The notes: a model not told the origin generated them from the letters alone. A stretch of DNA of 64,000 nt from Gnetum montanum (GCA_015680685.1 MNCI01010810.1:18752-82751); one strand, 5' to 3'; counted from the stretch's first letter, positions 45,140 to 58,871 are shown. Program-made: numbers and translations.

Positions 45140-46440
45140 ATGGAGTTAGTCCATAGATGAGAACCCTAAGAGTTATACAAGTGAGTCTTTTTCAAAGCAA
45201 GCTTGTGCCTATAATGCCCTTGTTTAGCCATCTTGCTAGGTGTCTATAGGTACTTATGAAATAAAATGTTAATCTAATTCATGTTCCAAGATGCACATAA
45301 CTATCATTACTAGAATACTATACTATACAAAACAAAACCATTAAATTCATGATCATACATAGCAATGAGATGAAACAAAGTTGGAGGAAATTGTAGAAGT
45401 GGAACATGAGGTGTCTCAGCATGTTTGTAATGGATCCTACATGTTAGGACATGATTAAAATGATTAATGAAACCTATTAGTTACAAGTCCAAACTAAGTC
45501 CATACCTCTTGTAATGACATCACATTGCATCATCATGGATCTGCTAACATGTGACCAATTGGCCACCATATTGAAAATAACATCATTTAACAAGATAAGA
45601 TTTTGAAACGTACATTAGAGTTACTAGAAATAATTAATTAATCATGAATTCTTATGTTATGAACCTTGGCCAGTAGTTAGAGAAGCATCTTCAAGCATGG
45701 TTCACATGTCTTTCTAGTGTCATAACCTATGTTAGTTCTATTAGAGGAGTACCTTCAAGCATGGATTACATGTATTTCTAATTATAACCCATGAATGATC
45801 TTATTAGGTTGTACTTAATTATTTTATTATTTTATTATCCTTACCATAAGACTACCTTTGGGCATGAGTCCTTTCTAGTAATGTAACAAGGAAGCAAGTA
45901 CTTGCAGGTAATATTTCCCAATAGTAATGAAAAACATAAGTGCTAATGTATCAACATGGAATCAACAGAACTGAAGTGAAAGCCTAAGAAATCAACAAAT
46001 TTTCTTAATGCCATGTCCTTATCTAGTCCTCTTGGTCCTTTCTTCCTTCCTCAAGGTATGCAATAATGGGTTAGTTTAGTTTTAAATCTAATAAGAATCA
46101 TATTATATCTATGATAAGGACCTCTTATTAATGGAAATGAAGGGTTAGATGATGTGGTCTCATTGCTTTACATAATTATTCCTTCAATAATTTGATAGCA
46201 TAGAACACAATCCCAATAACAAAGTCGACTTTTCCATAAAATTGATAATTTTATTAACATAATATTTTCAAAATTATTCAAAGAAATTGTAAATTTATAA
46301 AAGAAAGTGGATAATTGTAAGAATTTAAAAATATATGAAGAATTAGAAAATATTCAAGAAATTAGATAGTTATAAAAAACTATAAAATAAAAAGATGAAA
46401 ATTCACTTAGCTGAACTTAAGGGATCTTTCCCATAACTAA
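45140..46440. repeat. Shared noncoding module, copy 3
   Basis: Homologous to 6930-8120 and 38080-39300. It includes GTGAGTCTTTTTCAAAGCAAGC, ATGACATCACATTGCATC, two copies of the CTTCAAGCATGG..ACATGT motif (45688, 45752), GACCTCTTATTAATGG..GATGATGTGG, and CCCATAACTAAG at its right edge. Confidence 0.55.
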
Positions 46441-47019
46441 GTTTTAAGAAGATGCAAAAGATGGATGTGGCAATGGTATTAATCAAAATGTTTGAGGCAT
46501 TGGTCTTGCAAGGTTCTTAGAATTGGTTAATTTATTATATATTAACCAAGATAATCTTGTGTAGGTTGGATAGATAGTGAATTTGTAAAGCCCCAAACTT
46601 ATAAATAGTATGAAATAAGTAAGGCCATTCCCAAAGAATTTGTAATTTCATGTGTTGGGGTATATGATTTAGGTTATAATAGAGGATCTTATAAATTGGT
46701 TGAAGGTCTAAGCATATAATCTTAAGGTCATGCCTCTAATTATTGTAGACTTTATGAAATTCATTATACACAAGGATAATTATTTTGTTCACTTAGCATA
46801 TTTAAATTCATCACTTACTTATATTGTGCTAAGGTAATGTCCAAGTCCATGCCACATGTAGTATTAAGTGTGTCGAGTTTAGTTTGAAGTAGTAATTTTG
46901 ATAACTTTCCATACACTAGCTCATAAGGAGAATGTTTGATACGAAGTTTTTAGATATATCCATAGGTTCATAGAGCATCATTGAGTTTGGTGCTCTAGTC
47001 CTTCCTATATTATTGATGG

Positions 47020-47640
47020 TCTGAGTTAGTATGTAGGTTATCAAAAGTTTATTACTTTAGCTTGGTTATTAGTTTGGTCATGGTAAAGTGTAGTTAACTT
47101 CTTGTCTATCCCTAAGCGTTGCATCAATTTTTTGAATGTTAGTCCTATAAAGTATGTTTCATTTTCTAACATCAGTGCTCATGATACACAAAATCTATTT
47201 ACCACTTATTTCTCAAAGAGTTTGATAGGAGTTATTGTAGTATAATTAGTTACTTCAGATGCTTCCACCGACTTTTTATAATGGTTCATTGCAACAATAA
47301 TGTAAGATTTTTCATATAATGAAGGGATGATAGAATTCATGAAGTCAATACTCCATAAATCAAAGAATTTAGTGGTTGTATGCACTACTACAGTTCCTCA
47401 AATCATGTTGTTAACCCACCATCATGTTGGTAGTGCTCATAGGATTTTACAAAGTGATGCACATCACAAAAGAATATTGGTTAGAAGAAACCAACCATGA
47501 GAATCTTGATGGCCATTCTTCTTCCTACATAATGTACTTTGCATAATCCTTCATGCATATCTTAGAGAACTCTTAGTTGGGTCTCCTCTCAAACATGCCA
47601 ATGCACTAGGCCATCTATGAAAATTTTATAGAGGTTACTC
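47020..47640 (-). pseudogene. Integrase remnant of a third Athila-like element
   Basis: The minus strand reads an integrase zinc-finger region (MHEGLCKVHYVGRRMA) with the CxxC Cys positions now Tyr (KSYEHYQ). A catalytic-core region follows: YIIVAMNHYKKSVEA, then LMLENETYF in place of a D-G-G/T segment, and LYHDQTNNQAK. The catalytic Glu site reads Lys. Several stops are present. It lies directly downstream of the RT/RNase H on the same strand. Confidence 0.72.
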
Positions 47641-47829
47641 TCTATTTGATTTAGTATAGGAATTGTTAGGCCCTACATTTATCCCATTCTGGAGGAAGTT
47701 TTTGCTCCTTCAAATATGAAAGATAATTAGCAAACCAAGGATTGGTTACTGATGAGGAATTGTAGTAGCCTTTAAAAATAAAGGCTCATCAAGAAATTGA
47801 TTAGAAAGGATTCTTCATTAGTCTTATTA

Positions 47830-49090
47830 TTTCATCTCAATCTAGAAAAATGATCTTCAACTACATTTTTTATCCCCTTCTTACCAATCATAGTAATGTT
47901 AAATTCATATAAATCACTATCCACTAAGTGATTCATGGGCTCATCGTTACCTTGTTTATGAAAAATCTAATTGCATTATGATCCTTGTGTACAAAATGAT
48001 ATTCAAGCACACAATGCTTGAACCTCTCAAGTGCATATACCACCATCATTAGCTCTTTTTCAATTGTGCTATAGTTCAACTATGCACTAACAATCCTTCT
48101 ACTCACACAATAGATGTATTATAAATGTTTTTGATCATCCAACTATGTGACCATAGCCTCCAAGGCATAATTAGAGGCATTAATCATTATATTTAATGAC
48201 CTATATCAATTAAGTACTAGTAGATTTGGGATCTCTACAAGTATTTTCTTAATAACCTTGAATGCCTCTTATAATGATTTGACCAAATAAAAGATGCATC
48301 CTTCTTTGTAAGCTCTACCAATAGTTTTGTAATCTTTGAGAAATTTTCAATGAAATATTTGTAGTACCATATGTGTCCAAGGAATGTCCTCACATCCTTC
48401 ACCATTTGATGTCTCTAGGTGATTCATTGAATTTCTTTAATCTTTTTAGAATCAATATCAATACCTTCTATGATATTTGTATGTCTAAGAACAATGCCTT
48501 CCTGGACCATGAAGTAACTTTTCTATAACTTGAGTTTTAAATTTGTTTTCATGCACCTCCTTAGTACCTATTCTAGTTGTTCTAATACCAGTTGGAAGTT
48601 TGATCTATAGGTAGAGAACTCATACATAAAGAGTTCAACACAATTTTCAATTTGCTTTTGCAAGATGCTCAAGACTAAAAATTTGAAGGTATCAGGAGCA
48701 TTACATATGATAAATGACATATTTTTGTAGGTAGAATTCCCCCAAGGACTTGTGATTGTTGTCTTAAATTGGTCCTTAAGTGCACTTTGGATTTGATTTT
48801 AGCCATTATAATCATTCAAAAAAAGCTATAATATTTGTGTTCTATAATACTATCCAACACTTGGTCAACAAATGACAATAAAAAATGATCTTTGAATGTT
48901 GTCATATTTATTAGCCTAAAATAAATGTAGATCCTCAACCAGTCCCCTTTATTATCCACAATCACATGTGATCTTAACCACTCACTATCTGCTAGAGGAT
49001 ATATAAACCATGCTTTTATAAGCTTTTCAATTTTCATATTAATAATCTACTTTAATTTGGAACTCAACCTATCTTATGATTGACATTTAG
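47830..49090 (-). pseudogene. Reverse transcriptase and RNase H remnant of a third Athila-like element
   Basis: The open piece 48816-49037 contains IKAWFIYPLADSEW and FKDHFLLSFVDQVLDSI; family copies read KDHFPLPFIDQMLERL, which is typical of Athila. After a frame change the palm continues with SPWGNSTYKNMSF, CNAPDTF and FMYEFSTY, the last at the usual FMDDF active site, so the catalytic pair is lost. TNLKLKLQKSYFMVQEGIVL matches the Athila ENCxFMVxEGIVLGH region. RNase H traces (EKELMMVVYALERFKH-like) follow at about 48000-48100. Several stops and frame changes are present. No matching gag is seen to the right, so the element is broken. Confidence 0.8.
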
Positions 49091-49099
49091 AAGTGATTG

Positions 49100-50436
49100 T
49101 TGGATCTGTGTAGGTAGTGTGCTAGCGTATGTGTAAATATATCCTTGCTATTTCATCATATAACCAAGAAAATATTGTTGGTCATTTGTTCACTTTTAGG
49201 AGCTTTCTTTTCTATTGTTTAATCAGCCCTACATTAAAAATTATCATTTCACCATTTTTAAGGAAGACATAATAAGAAATTATAATAATATCTTTAATTT
49301 AATTAGTTTAGGCATAGGTTATTCTAGAATTTCCATTCCTTCATAATTGGTATCTTCTTGTTGCATATGTTTTACTTGGGAGAGTTATTATTGTACTTGT
49401 GTTGCAGTAAGAATCATTGTAATATTAAGATTAAACACAAACTAACATGAAATTGAGCTAGAAAATCTTGTGATCACCAAATTATCTAGGAAAACTAATT
49501 TTTCAATTAATCTTTATTAAATCAAAAAGGGAATTCTAGATCATGGAAAAAATATAACAATCTAACTTGAACATTTTCATCAAATGTTAGTAAATTAAGA
49601 GTAAGAGAGAAAACACATGCATGGAATAGCCAATAAGAGATCAATAGAAAACATATATATTACAGAGAAAAATGAAGCAAAGTGCTATACAACACAAAAA
49701 AAAGATAAGTGAGCATATGTATCGCTAGTAGTAGAAAAACATCTAAAAATAGATCTAGAAAAAGCTAAACCTAAAATGAATATGTTAGGAATAGATCTAA
49801 AATGAATCTAGATAAAATGTAGAAATAGAAAACTAAAAGTAGATGGATCCAGATTACAAAGTGAATAAGGCAATAAAAACTTGTTAAAAATTTTCAAAGA
49901 GGTGCACCAAGGATCAGATGCATTTGATGAGGAGATGTGTTACCTTGTTCTTTCTTCAATGTGTGCACCTCATGCCAATCTAATGGAAAAAATAGTAGAT
50001 TCAACAACTAATGAAGTAGAAGAATGGATTAAGTTGGTGTGTTGACATGATTTTGAGAAATTATCTATATTTCAAGGGAAGAGGACACAATGTGCCAGTA
50101 GGAAAAAGGGAAGAGGAAAGAGAGTAGTTATTTTGCCTTAAGGTAGAGTCTTTGGAAATGATTTCCAAATCACTGATCATAACAAATACTAACTTCATTG
50201 AATAGTAGTGATGGTTGAAAAACATTAAGCAAATGTTAATAAATGTCAATTGCCAAAAAGCAAAATGGATGATCATAGATGTTAACCAACTCCTTTTTGT
50301 TTATGAGTATCCTCCTATTTATAGGCTAAATGCCTCGTGGATCATGCAGAATCAATGCATTAGGGCCCATAGAATCTTCTAGAATATTATAGATAGAAGA
50401 ATTAATGTGTATATATGAAGATTGATGCTAAATGTT
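49100..50436. other. Intergenic or LTR-like DNA, no gene
   Basis: No gene is recognised. From about 49750 on, runs such as ATAGATCTAGAAAAAGC recur. A CTATTTATAGGC box at 50314-50325, followed by palindromic repeats, recalls the U3 edge of the Athila-like LTRs, so part may be an LTR remnant. Confidence 0.4.
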
Positions 50437-50650
50437 GAATGCAATATTGACATTGGATGTCGAAGAGTTGATATGTTGAAAAAAGTAAGATTTGATGTCA
50501 GATGTCAAAAGTAAAATTGACATTGGACATCAAAAGTTGGGGGCAAGATCAATGCTAGATTTGATGTCAAATGTCAAAAGTAAAACTGACATTAGACATT
50601 AAAAGCCGGGGGCAAGATCAATGCTAGATTTGATGTTGGACATTGAAACT
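50437..50650. repeat. 69-bp tandem repeat built on GACATTGGACATC palindromes
   Basis: Two full units start at 50506 and 50575 (CAAAAGTAAAATTGACATTGGACATC, then GGGGGCAAGATCAATGCTAGATTTGATGTC), with partial units on either side. The GACAT..ATGTC arms form short inverted repeats, as in the LTR edges of elements 1 and 2. Confidence 0.7.
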
Positions 50651-50939
50651 GAAAGAAGAGCCAAAATGACATTGATGATGATGTGACACATTATTTCGAG
50701 CAAGTTGAAGGTAGAGATCTAGAAACTATGTTGCAAATTATGCAAGACATTGAATCTAGATTGCTAAAGATGGATTTAGCATTGAAAAACCATATAATGC
50801 ACCTAGAATTCTCACTTATGCAAAAAAGTCAAAGTGGATATAACATTATCCCCTCTTAATGAATATTGCTAAAGAGTTGAAGGAGAATCCATCAATAAAA
50901 GATACAAGTTGATATATACTTGTAAGAGGATTAAACAAA

Positions 50940-51800
50940 GTAGGATAGTTGGTAATACATCTATGGTGGAGTGCTATGCCACAAGAGTGGAACATGGCTA
51001 AATCCTAGAAAGAACACACACAAAAATGTAGATAAAGCACTCCTTAAGCCACTCAATTCTTTAAATCACATCCTCATTGAAGTAAAATAGAGACACTCGT
51101 TTAGCCCTATCAATGTTGAGTATGAAAAGAGAAAGAGGTAGAGAAAGAAAGAGAGAAGTAGCAAGCAAAAAAAGAGAAAGAAATAAAGAATAGAGGAAAG
51201 CATGTTAGGAACCTTGCTAATACACTAGCGGTGGGGTACTATGTCATAAATGTGGGACAGAGCTAGATCCCTAAGGCTGACCTCTTCCTTACCTCACTCA
51301 TATGCAAATTTTACACTCCTTATGTCACTCTACACTCAACAATCCCTTCATCAAATAAGAGATCCTAATTTAGCTTACTAATGTTGAATATACAGAGGAA
51401 TGGAAATAGATAAGGGTAAGGGATGAGAGAAAGCAGAGAGAAATATAGTGCAAAATAGTAAAAGTTAAGGTATGTGAAAATAAAGAACTAAAAAGGAGGG
51501 CATGGCTAAATCCTATACATTTATGGCTAAAAAGAATGTCATATATACTATTGAAGTAACCCCTCCTTGTACCATTCAAAAATGCTCTTAATTATACCCT
51601 CACATCAAGTAATGAGATATTCAATCATTCAAAAACCTCACTGGTTGTGCCAAGCACATACAATAAAATGGGATAGATAATATGGAAAAGTAGGAAGAAA
51701 ATAGCTAGAGAAATAGTAAAATATAGGATAAAGAGAGGGTATAGATGCAAAATAATGTAAGAAAAACAAGATTTAGAGCAAACTTCTTATCTTGATATAG
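50940..51800. repeat. Diverged tandem repeat, about 250-300 bases per unit
   Basis: Three or four diverged units share the order GGAACATGGCTAAATCC, CACTCCTTA..CACTC, a CATCAAATAAGAGA-like phrase, and a GAGAAAGAGAG purine run. Unit starts are near 50965, 51235 and 51500. The array lies just downstream (minus sense) of the integrase at 51895-52830, where Tat elements often carry tandem repeats. Confidence 0.45.
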
Positions 51801-51894
51801 TATATATCTCATTGTAGTAACACAAACTACCATTGAGAGAATACTCGTTTGGTCTTGAATAGTCAGCAAGTTCAATGCTATAGCTTGGCTACAA

Positions 51895-52830
51895 GTAGTA
51901 GTGCTTTAGGTAACTTCTATTTACAAGATTTAGAAACCTATGTTCTTCTAGATTAGACAAAATATAGATGCAATTTTTTAGCAATAGAAATACCAAAAAA
52001 GAACCTTGCTAGTTGGAAGAGAACTTTGTATCTCTAGAGTTTGAAAAATGATGAACAACCAAATCACCTTTGTGAATCTCTCTAATTATAATGTTCATGA
52101 AAGTGTTGAATATTTTCTTGATATTCATGCAAGTGTTGAAAAGAAGCTTGCTAATGTTCTTTAGGAAGATCCAACTTAACGTATTGCATGCTTTTGTTGT
52201 CCTAATTTGAAAACTAGTCATTTAAAGCAATATTAAGAGATGTGATATGAAGTTTAACTAGTAAGATTACCTTAGAACCATAGGTTAGAAAGTATGGAGT
52301 AGGACTAGTAGTTATATAGAAAGTGGTACAATAAATCTAGAGGGCATAGAATAGTTGTATGTGCCAATTACGTTGGGTTTTATTAATCATGGTAGAAAGT
52401 GAATGAGATTTTTTTAGTGGACTTAGCCTGACTATTTAACTAACGGTACTAGGATAAAAAAAAGGATCGAGTGATGTGATACATGGAATAGAAATAAGCT
52501 ACCTCCTTATTTTTGAACTGAGGTCCATTATTAGCAACAATTTGAAGAGGCACATCAAAAAAATTTATTATATGGTCAATGCTAAAACAATAGATGAAGT
52601 GGGATTTGTTAAAATACAAAGGAATAGCATCTACTTACTTAGTGAAGTATTCCATAACATTTAGAATAAATTGATGCCTAACATATGAAAGAGGGATAAT
52701 AGAACTAATAAGATCTAAACCTCATTTTTGAAAGGGTAATGTGACCTGAGACATGTTGAGTTCCTATGAGGAAACACATAAAAGAGAGCCATGCCCTTGG
52801 CAAGTATCACATGCTAAGGCCATGGCAACA
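51895..52830 (-). pseudogene. Tat-like integrase fragment
   Basis: The minus strand from about 52830 gives a CDTCQ zinc-finger end and a GLDLISSIIPLS segment with the first catalytic Asp. A RHQFILNVMEYFTK segment and VANNGPQFKNKEV follow; the second Asp has become Asn. A TPYFLTYGSKVILLVKL segment comes next, then the C-terminal KGDLVVHHF..DTKFSSN and LVNRSYLKHYY. The catalytic Glu is not preserved. Stops are mostly TAG or TAA in otherwise well kept frames. No matching RT is seen nearby, so this is an isolated piece of a different Tat-like element. Confidence 0.75.
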
Positions 52831-53640
52831 TTATTTGTCCAAGGAGGAGAGAAGAAAGTTGTTGTTGCTTCTAAAGTGGACTTCAGGCTCCCATTATATT
52901 AATACTTTGGAAGTTTGATGTTAGCCTATAGCATTAGAGGTGATGGTCATTTGGCATCAACATCAAAAGCCAGAGAAGAAGTTTGGTTCTTAGTGTCTGT
53001 AGCATTGAAAAACCCTGGAAGAAAATAAGTAGTAATGTAGAAGTAGGGAAGGAGATGATTTTGGAGAGCACCTATAGAATTTTGGAAGAGGATAGACATT
53101 AAGAAAGAGAAAATCTCTATCTAAAAAGGGAATCTTCTCCAAGACTCCAAAGGTCAAATTTTCCTAGTAGTGCAAATAAGTAAGTATTTTTATGCATTTT
53201 TTGCACTAAGTGTCATTAACATGACATAGTTTCTAATTTTAAAATTACCAAATAATGATGCAACACTAACACTTAGCTATTTTTTTCCTACAGAGGCTGC
53301 TCAAGATAGAAGAGGATTAGAATGTAAAGCAAAGAGGCTACATTCCAATCTTATTTTAATTCTTGAAGGCCAAAAGGAAGGTATGAGCTAGGAAGAAAGA
53401 GACTTCTTACATAACTTGTTTTTATTAGAGAAAAATGAAGGGAATGAAGAAAATATGACCTTTTCTATTCTCTTGGATTTAAACCTTAATGAAACTAGTC
53501 AAGATGAATAAGAGGATGGAGATAGAGGAAGGGACAAAACTCCAAAGTTTAAGATCCCTTCTCAACCTTTAGCAAAGGTTACTCAATTACCAAGAAAACT
53601 AGGTTTGAGTGATGTAAAGGTTTACAAGTGGATTAAGAAA
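52831..53640. other. Upstream flank of the integrase fragment
   Basis: No domain is recognised. Some stop-poor stretches on both strands could be more worn pol or gag sequence, but no motif supports this. Confidence 0.4.
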
Positions 53641-55200
53641 GTGACAAGTTCCAAGTGAGGATCCAGAACTTATAAGTGGGGTTGAATAAGTTTCCCAATT
53701 AAAATTATTGCAACCACTAAAATCAAAAATATTTTTTATGTGGTTCCCTTATGGATTGAGAACTTAGAAGGGGGATTAAATAAGTTCCCTAATTAAAATT
53801 GCACTAGCAAATTGAACACACCAAATTTTATGTGGTTCCCTAACTTAGATATGTCCACACTCAAAGGGTAGAATCTATGAACACATATGGACTTTGTTTC
53901 TTTAAAATAATGTTGTTTGAAGGACATCACACCCTATACAAGATTTGAACTCTACTTTAGAGTGTTTTATTGTTGCAAAACCATTCAACCTTACAAGGTC
54001 CCAATAAGCTCGAAATATGATTTTAAAGATCCCATGACCTTTACAAAATTGAGGTTCACTCTAGAGTTTTTTGATGCTACAAAATCACTCAATCTTGCGG
54101 GATCCTGACAAGCTCAATATGGATGCCTTATCACAAGAAGCACATGAACCCCAAAGGGGAATGAGAAATATAGAAAAGTACAAGGAAAGAATGCAACTAA
54201 AATTACAAGTCATTGTACATGAAGCTCAATATAAATTGCAATTAAGAGAATGATGTTACAATAAGGATCAAGAATAGAATGACATAGAATAGATAATTAG
54301 GAGCTTAAGTGTGAATAGTGCTTGCATAATTCCCAAGATTTTAACATCATCTTATAGCCTTGGATTTTTAAAAAAATCCTCAAAATTCATGCTATGACTA
54401 CCAAATAGCTAGTGTAGTTGTCTACTTCAAAGTTGGGACATCTAACTAAGATTGGCCTCAATTCAGCAGAGATGTCTCACTGGCAGATGGAACATCTACA
54501 TGGAGACATCTACTGTTCAACATAGACGTCTACTATTTTTTAAAGATGTCTCTTCAACTTTTGAGCTCTTACATCTAAGGCTTTATTTTGTTAATTTACC
54601 TTCTTTCTAGTCCTTAGAGCATGTTCATTTGCTTTGTAGCATTCATTTTCATTCATGCTCTCATCTTACCCATGTAGTCTTCTTTTCAACATCTTGCCAT
54701 AGATCTTGTTTCCTTAAGTCCTTAAATCTTATTGTGGAGTTCTTGTTCATGTTCTACAAAATCATCCACCACCATAAACATTATAATTTCTCCATTATTC
54801 TCAAGATTTTGGCACAACAAAGGTTAACATCCCCAACTTGGGTACATCTACACTTGGAGGATAGAATCTGTGCATACCTTTGAACTTTGTTGCTTCAAAA
54901 ATGTGATTTGAAGGGCACCACAACCTTTATAATATTTGAGCTTTTTTTTTGAAGTGTTTCGTTGCCATCAAACCACTCAATCTTGCAAGGTTCCAACAAT
55001 CTCAAAATGTAGTTTAAAGTATCCCACAAGAGTGTTTTGTCAATGCAAAACCACTCAACCTTGCAAGCTCTTGACAAGCTCAATAGAGATGTCTTCTCGT
55101 AAGAAGCACATCAGCCCAAAAAGACTACAAAGAAAGAAAGAAAAAGAGCAAGGAGAAAGTATAACTTAATTTATAGAGTTCTTGCACTTGAAGCTCACAA
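53641..55200. repeat. Dispersed repeat block, left part
   Basis: Several phrases recur within the block: AAGTTCCCTAATTAAAATT (near 53690 and 53780), TATGTGGTTCCC (53738, 53830), and a CAAAACCACTCAACCTTGCAAG phrase about four times between 53970 and 55070, with AAGAAGCACAT following (54136, 55102). The GGGGTTGAATAAGTTTCCC phrase recalls the LTR start region of some plant Copia LTRs, which is only a guess. The segment 54410-54730 recurs at 58060-58380. The block is interrupted at 55205 by a solo LTR. Confidence 0.55.
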
Positions 55201-55205
55201 CATAC

Positions 55206-57888
55206 TATTACATCCCATCTAAAGATAGTAGGTATGGGCATATGCTTATGCTTTATACATTACGTGTGGAGTCCCAGTGGGTTGTTGATGATGAGTTAAT
55301 GTCTTTTATATGTTATGAGGTTTCATCTTTATGTTATAATTCCGATGTCTTTACATGCTTAACTAACATGATTATGTACACTAGCCCTATGTGATATGCT
55401 AGATAGGTGAGCTTGTTGGTAGGGGTGTTGGATTGTGGTACAAGAGCACCTATCCGGTATGTCTTTATGCTTTATGTGTGATTTTGGTATTTAGGAATTT
55501 GCACTATAGTGCTATGTTGCAAGATGTTTAGGTGTGGTTTTAGCATGTGAATGTGTAGTGAATATAATAAGGATCTTGTAGGTTCAAATGGATTTTGATT
55601 TGGAGTCCCGGTGTGTTTGTTATGCATGATTAAAATTTATGGCAACATTAGTTGTAGAGGAAAAAGGGAAGGATAGCTTATACAAACTATTCATAAAGAA
55701 AAAATAAATAATTCAAATGAAAATAAAAATAAAAATTAAACTCACGTCATGTGAGAAAAGAACATCGTTATTTTTTTTAACATAAAGTATATGCTTTATG
55801 CATAGTTTTATTGGATATGTTTTTCTTTCTTTTTCACCGCCTCGCCACTGCTTGCCACAAAAATTGGGTTTTGGATTTTCTTTTTTTTGTTGTTGCATTA
55901 ACAGAAATGCATAGGATCATGTTCCTTCATTTTTCTTTCTTCTCTCTTCTTCTATTGCACATTTTTCTTAATTCTGAGCTTTGTGGATAATTTTTGATTA
56001 CTCTGAACCTAAATTTGGGATTGCTGTAGTCATATCTATATGGGTACAAAACTTGTTTGGAGTGAAACAAAGTCCTGTATGATTTTTGAGGGTTTTTTTT
56101 GCTTGTTTTGGCCTTTCTACCCCAATAATTTTAATTGGTGGGTTGTCTTTACCTTTTCCCTATATTTTTGTGCTAGATTAGTATATAGGATCATGTAATG
56201 GGGGCATGTGGGACGGATAACTCAAAGCTTGAGCTTAGGCATGTTATTTTGCATATTTTCTGAAAGTGTACAATTTTGGTTATGAATTGTTTATTAATAT
56301 TTATGGGATGTATGGTATGATGTGGACTTGTGAAATATGATATGTGATGTTGATGAGATTGGCATGATAGGAATATTATATTTTCAAGGCCCATTGGGGC
56401 ACAAGCATTTTTGGCAGTTTTAATCCTTCCTAGTGGTAATTAAATATTATCTAAATATTATTTTACTAATCAAAGTTTGAACATGCATAACATTGCTTCT
56501 AGAAATCCAATTTAGGTAAAATTAGTGTTGTTGGGATCATTTTGGGAAGTCCTTTCTAATCATGGCATTAGTTTTCTTTTGGGACATATATCATTTTGAA
56601 GGTTATTATAGTGGTCATTTGTATGGAAGTACGTTCCGTTTGAGAAATATGGTATTATTTTATCATATTGAGGTATTCATGTTGTTTTCTGGCAGCATGG
56701 TATTCTTTTCTTAGAATGATTGTAACTATTAGGGGTGGATATGTGTGGTTATGTTGGTTTGGGTATGTTGTGTTGATGACATGTGTTGGCTTAAGCTAGC
56801 TAGAATGTGTACATGTTTTTATGAAGATGCTTGTGATGGTCGTTGGTGGGTGGTGCTAGCATGAGAGTGTGGATCAGTTTGTGATGAGGCACCTTGGAGG
56901 TAGTATGGATTGACCCCCATTATGATGCATTAGTAAGGCTCCTACCTCTGGCCTGATCCTCAGACTGGGAGAGAATAGGTGTATTTGTCCCTATGGCTAG
57001 TAGGTGGCATAGGTATGTTCACCCCTATTTCCAATCCTCCAAAAGGCTAGTGGTTGTAGGTCATATGTTGATGAACCCTAGCACCATTTGGATAAATAAA
57101 AGACTAATAAAAGACTTGTAGGTAATGGTTGTTATGAGTACTTGTGGCAATGTTTCACATGCTACACTGAGCACGGTATATGCTAGCAACCACATGGGCT
57201 ATGTATATGATAGTATTGGTTTGTGAGTCATTTCATTGAGAATGTGTATTTTGATTGGATAATGATTGTGTGGATCATGGGTATGATGATATGGTCATGA
57301 TAGATGGTTTTGGACCATGGTTTTATCTATGATTGTATGATAGTATATTAGCATTATGGGTGCTATGGTGTGTGTTGTCTTGAGCATGCGTAAGACTAAC
57401 AGTTGTTGCAGGTTGCGTTGTACCCCACTCCTCTCCTCTAGTGTAGCACTTGTCGACCATCTAGTAGGGAAAGTGTAAAGGCTTTATACTTAGTTGTGTA
57501 CTAACTATATTTAATCATAGGTGAAAGGTACAGGAGCCTAGACAAGCATGAAGAGGAAGAGTGGAGAAGGGGAAAATCTTCAGTGCTTGGTTAATGTATA
57601 TTTTCATGTATAGTAGTGTGGACTAGATATTGTTGTATATATATGAGGATGATGTTTATGTGTTTTTGTAATTTAGTAGAGTAGTGCATAGTTTGCTTTA
57701 TGTAGAGACATTCATTTTTATAAAGTGATATGTATGTTTAGTTTTTGGTATGGTCAGAAATTTCTATATAATTTGACCTTCCTTAATATCATGTATTCTA
57801 CACATCATTAGTTTTAGTTATCATGCTTCCTTTCTATGGTTACTTGATCCTAGGCATCGCCCTACCCTAGCTAGGGTGGGGTGTTACA
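55206..57888 (-). mobile_element. 2.68-kb solo LTR
   Basis: The right end, read on the minus strand, starts TGTAACACCCCACCC, a start common in long plant Ty3/gypsy LTRs. The left end reads TATTACATCCCATC, which is TG decayed to TA. A perfect 5-bp duplication CATAC flanks it (55201-55205 and 57889-57893). No internal coding region is present, so it fits an LTR left by recombination between two LTRs. Its length suits Tekay/Del-type elements (inference). The small ORFs inside are chance. Confidence 0.72.
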
Positions 57889-57893
57889 CATAC

Positions 57894-58600
57894 AAAATAT
57901 ATAAATGATGAATCAATGAAGAATAAAGAAAAATTCTCTTGATTTGCCAAGAATAGATCTTTCAATGTACAGTGTTGGCCCAATTACCAAGAATTCCACT
58001 TAGTCTTATACCCTTTGCATTTTAAAAAATCCCTTGGAATGTGTGCAATGACTAGTATAGATGTCTACTTCAAGGATGAGATGTCTAATTAAAACCATCC
58101 TCAATGCAGGAGAGACCTCTACCCAAATGTGGAGTCATCTATAGTGAGATGTCTATTCTCCAAGATAGACATCTATTGTTTCTGTGAGATTTTTACTATG
58201 TTGGATCATGTTTATTTTTGAAGCATTCCTTTGTCATTTTGACATTTTGGAAATTCTTGGAACATGTTCATTTGGCTCATTGACTTTGTTTCCATCCATG
58301 CTCTCATCTTGTCCACATAGTCTTCATTTTTACATCTTAACATGGATCTCATTCTAATTTAGCTCTTGTTTTGAAGTCTTGGATCTCCATTTGAAGTCCT
58401 TAATCATTGTACTCTTTCATGGTCCTGCAAGATTATATACACATTCTACATTCTCCATTTTCTCTAAGGTTTTGACATACCAAAAGGTCAACAATCTCCT
58501 CCCTTTTGGTGATGTCCAAAACTTAAGAAAATGGGTTAGTACATCTCAAAGAAGTATAGTTAAATGCCACAAAATATATAGAAAGATATAATGCATAAAA
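57894..58600. repeat. Dispersed repeat block, right part
   Basis: Continues the block broken by the solo LTR. The part 58060-58380 (GATGTCTACTTCAA..GAGATGTCTAA, CATGCTCTCATCTTGTCCACATAG) parallels 54410-54730. AGATGTCTA-type motifs are repeated, as in an LTR or satellite-like region. Confidence 0.5.
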
Positions 58601-58871
58601 AAATATATAACATATCTCCAAAGATATATCAATTTACCATGATTTGAGACCCAAACTACTAAAACTCTTCCCTTTTTTGGACAGCACCCAAAAAGGAGAG
58701 GTATGTGGAACATCCACATAAAGTTCCACCATATCTACATACCATTAGATGATATTCCTAGAGAGATACAACTATTTAGCTAAGGGAGGAAACATGATAG
58801 ATATCAGATAATGAGCACACATCCTTAGCATTTATCCCATAGTGTTGATGATGAGAAATAAAATTCCATTA
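58601..58871. other. Noncoding DNA
   Basis: No gene is seen. The GGAGAGGTATGTGGAACATCC phrase near 58695 has no recognised function. Confidence 0.4.

Noticed and set aside
55713-55898. Small ORFs within 55206-57888 as genes
   Set aside because: They lie inside a solo LTR and have no motif.
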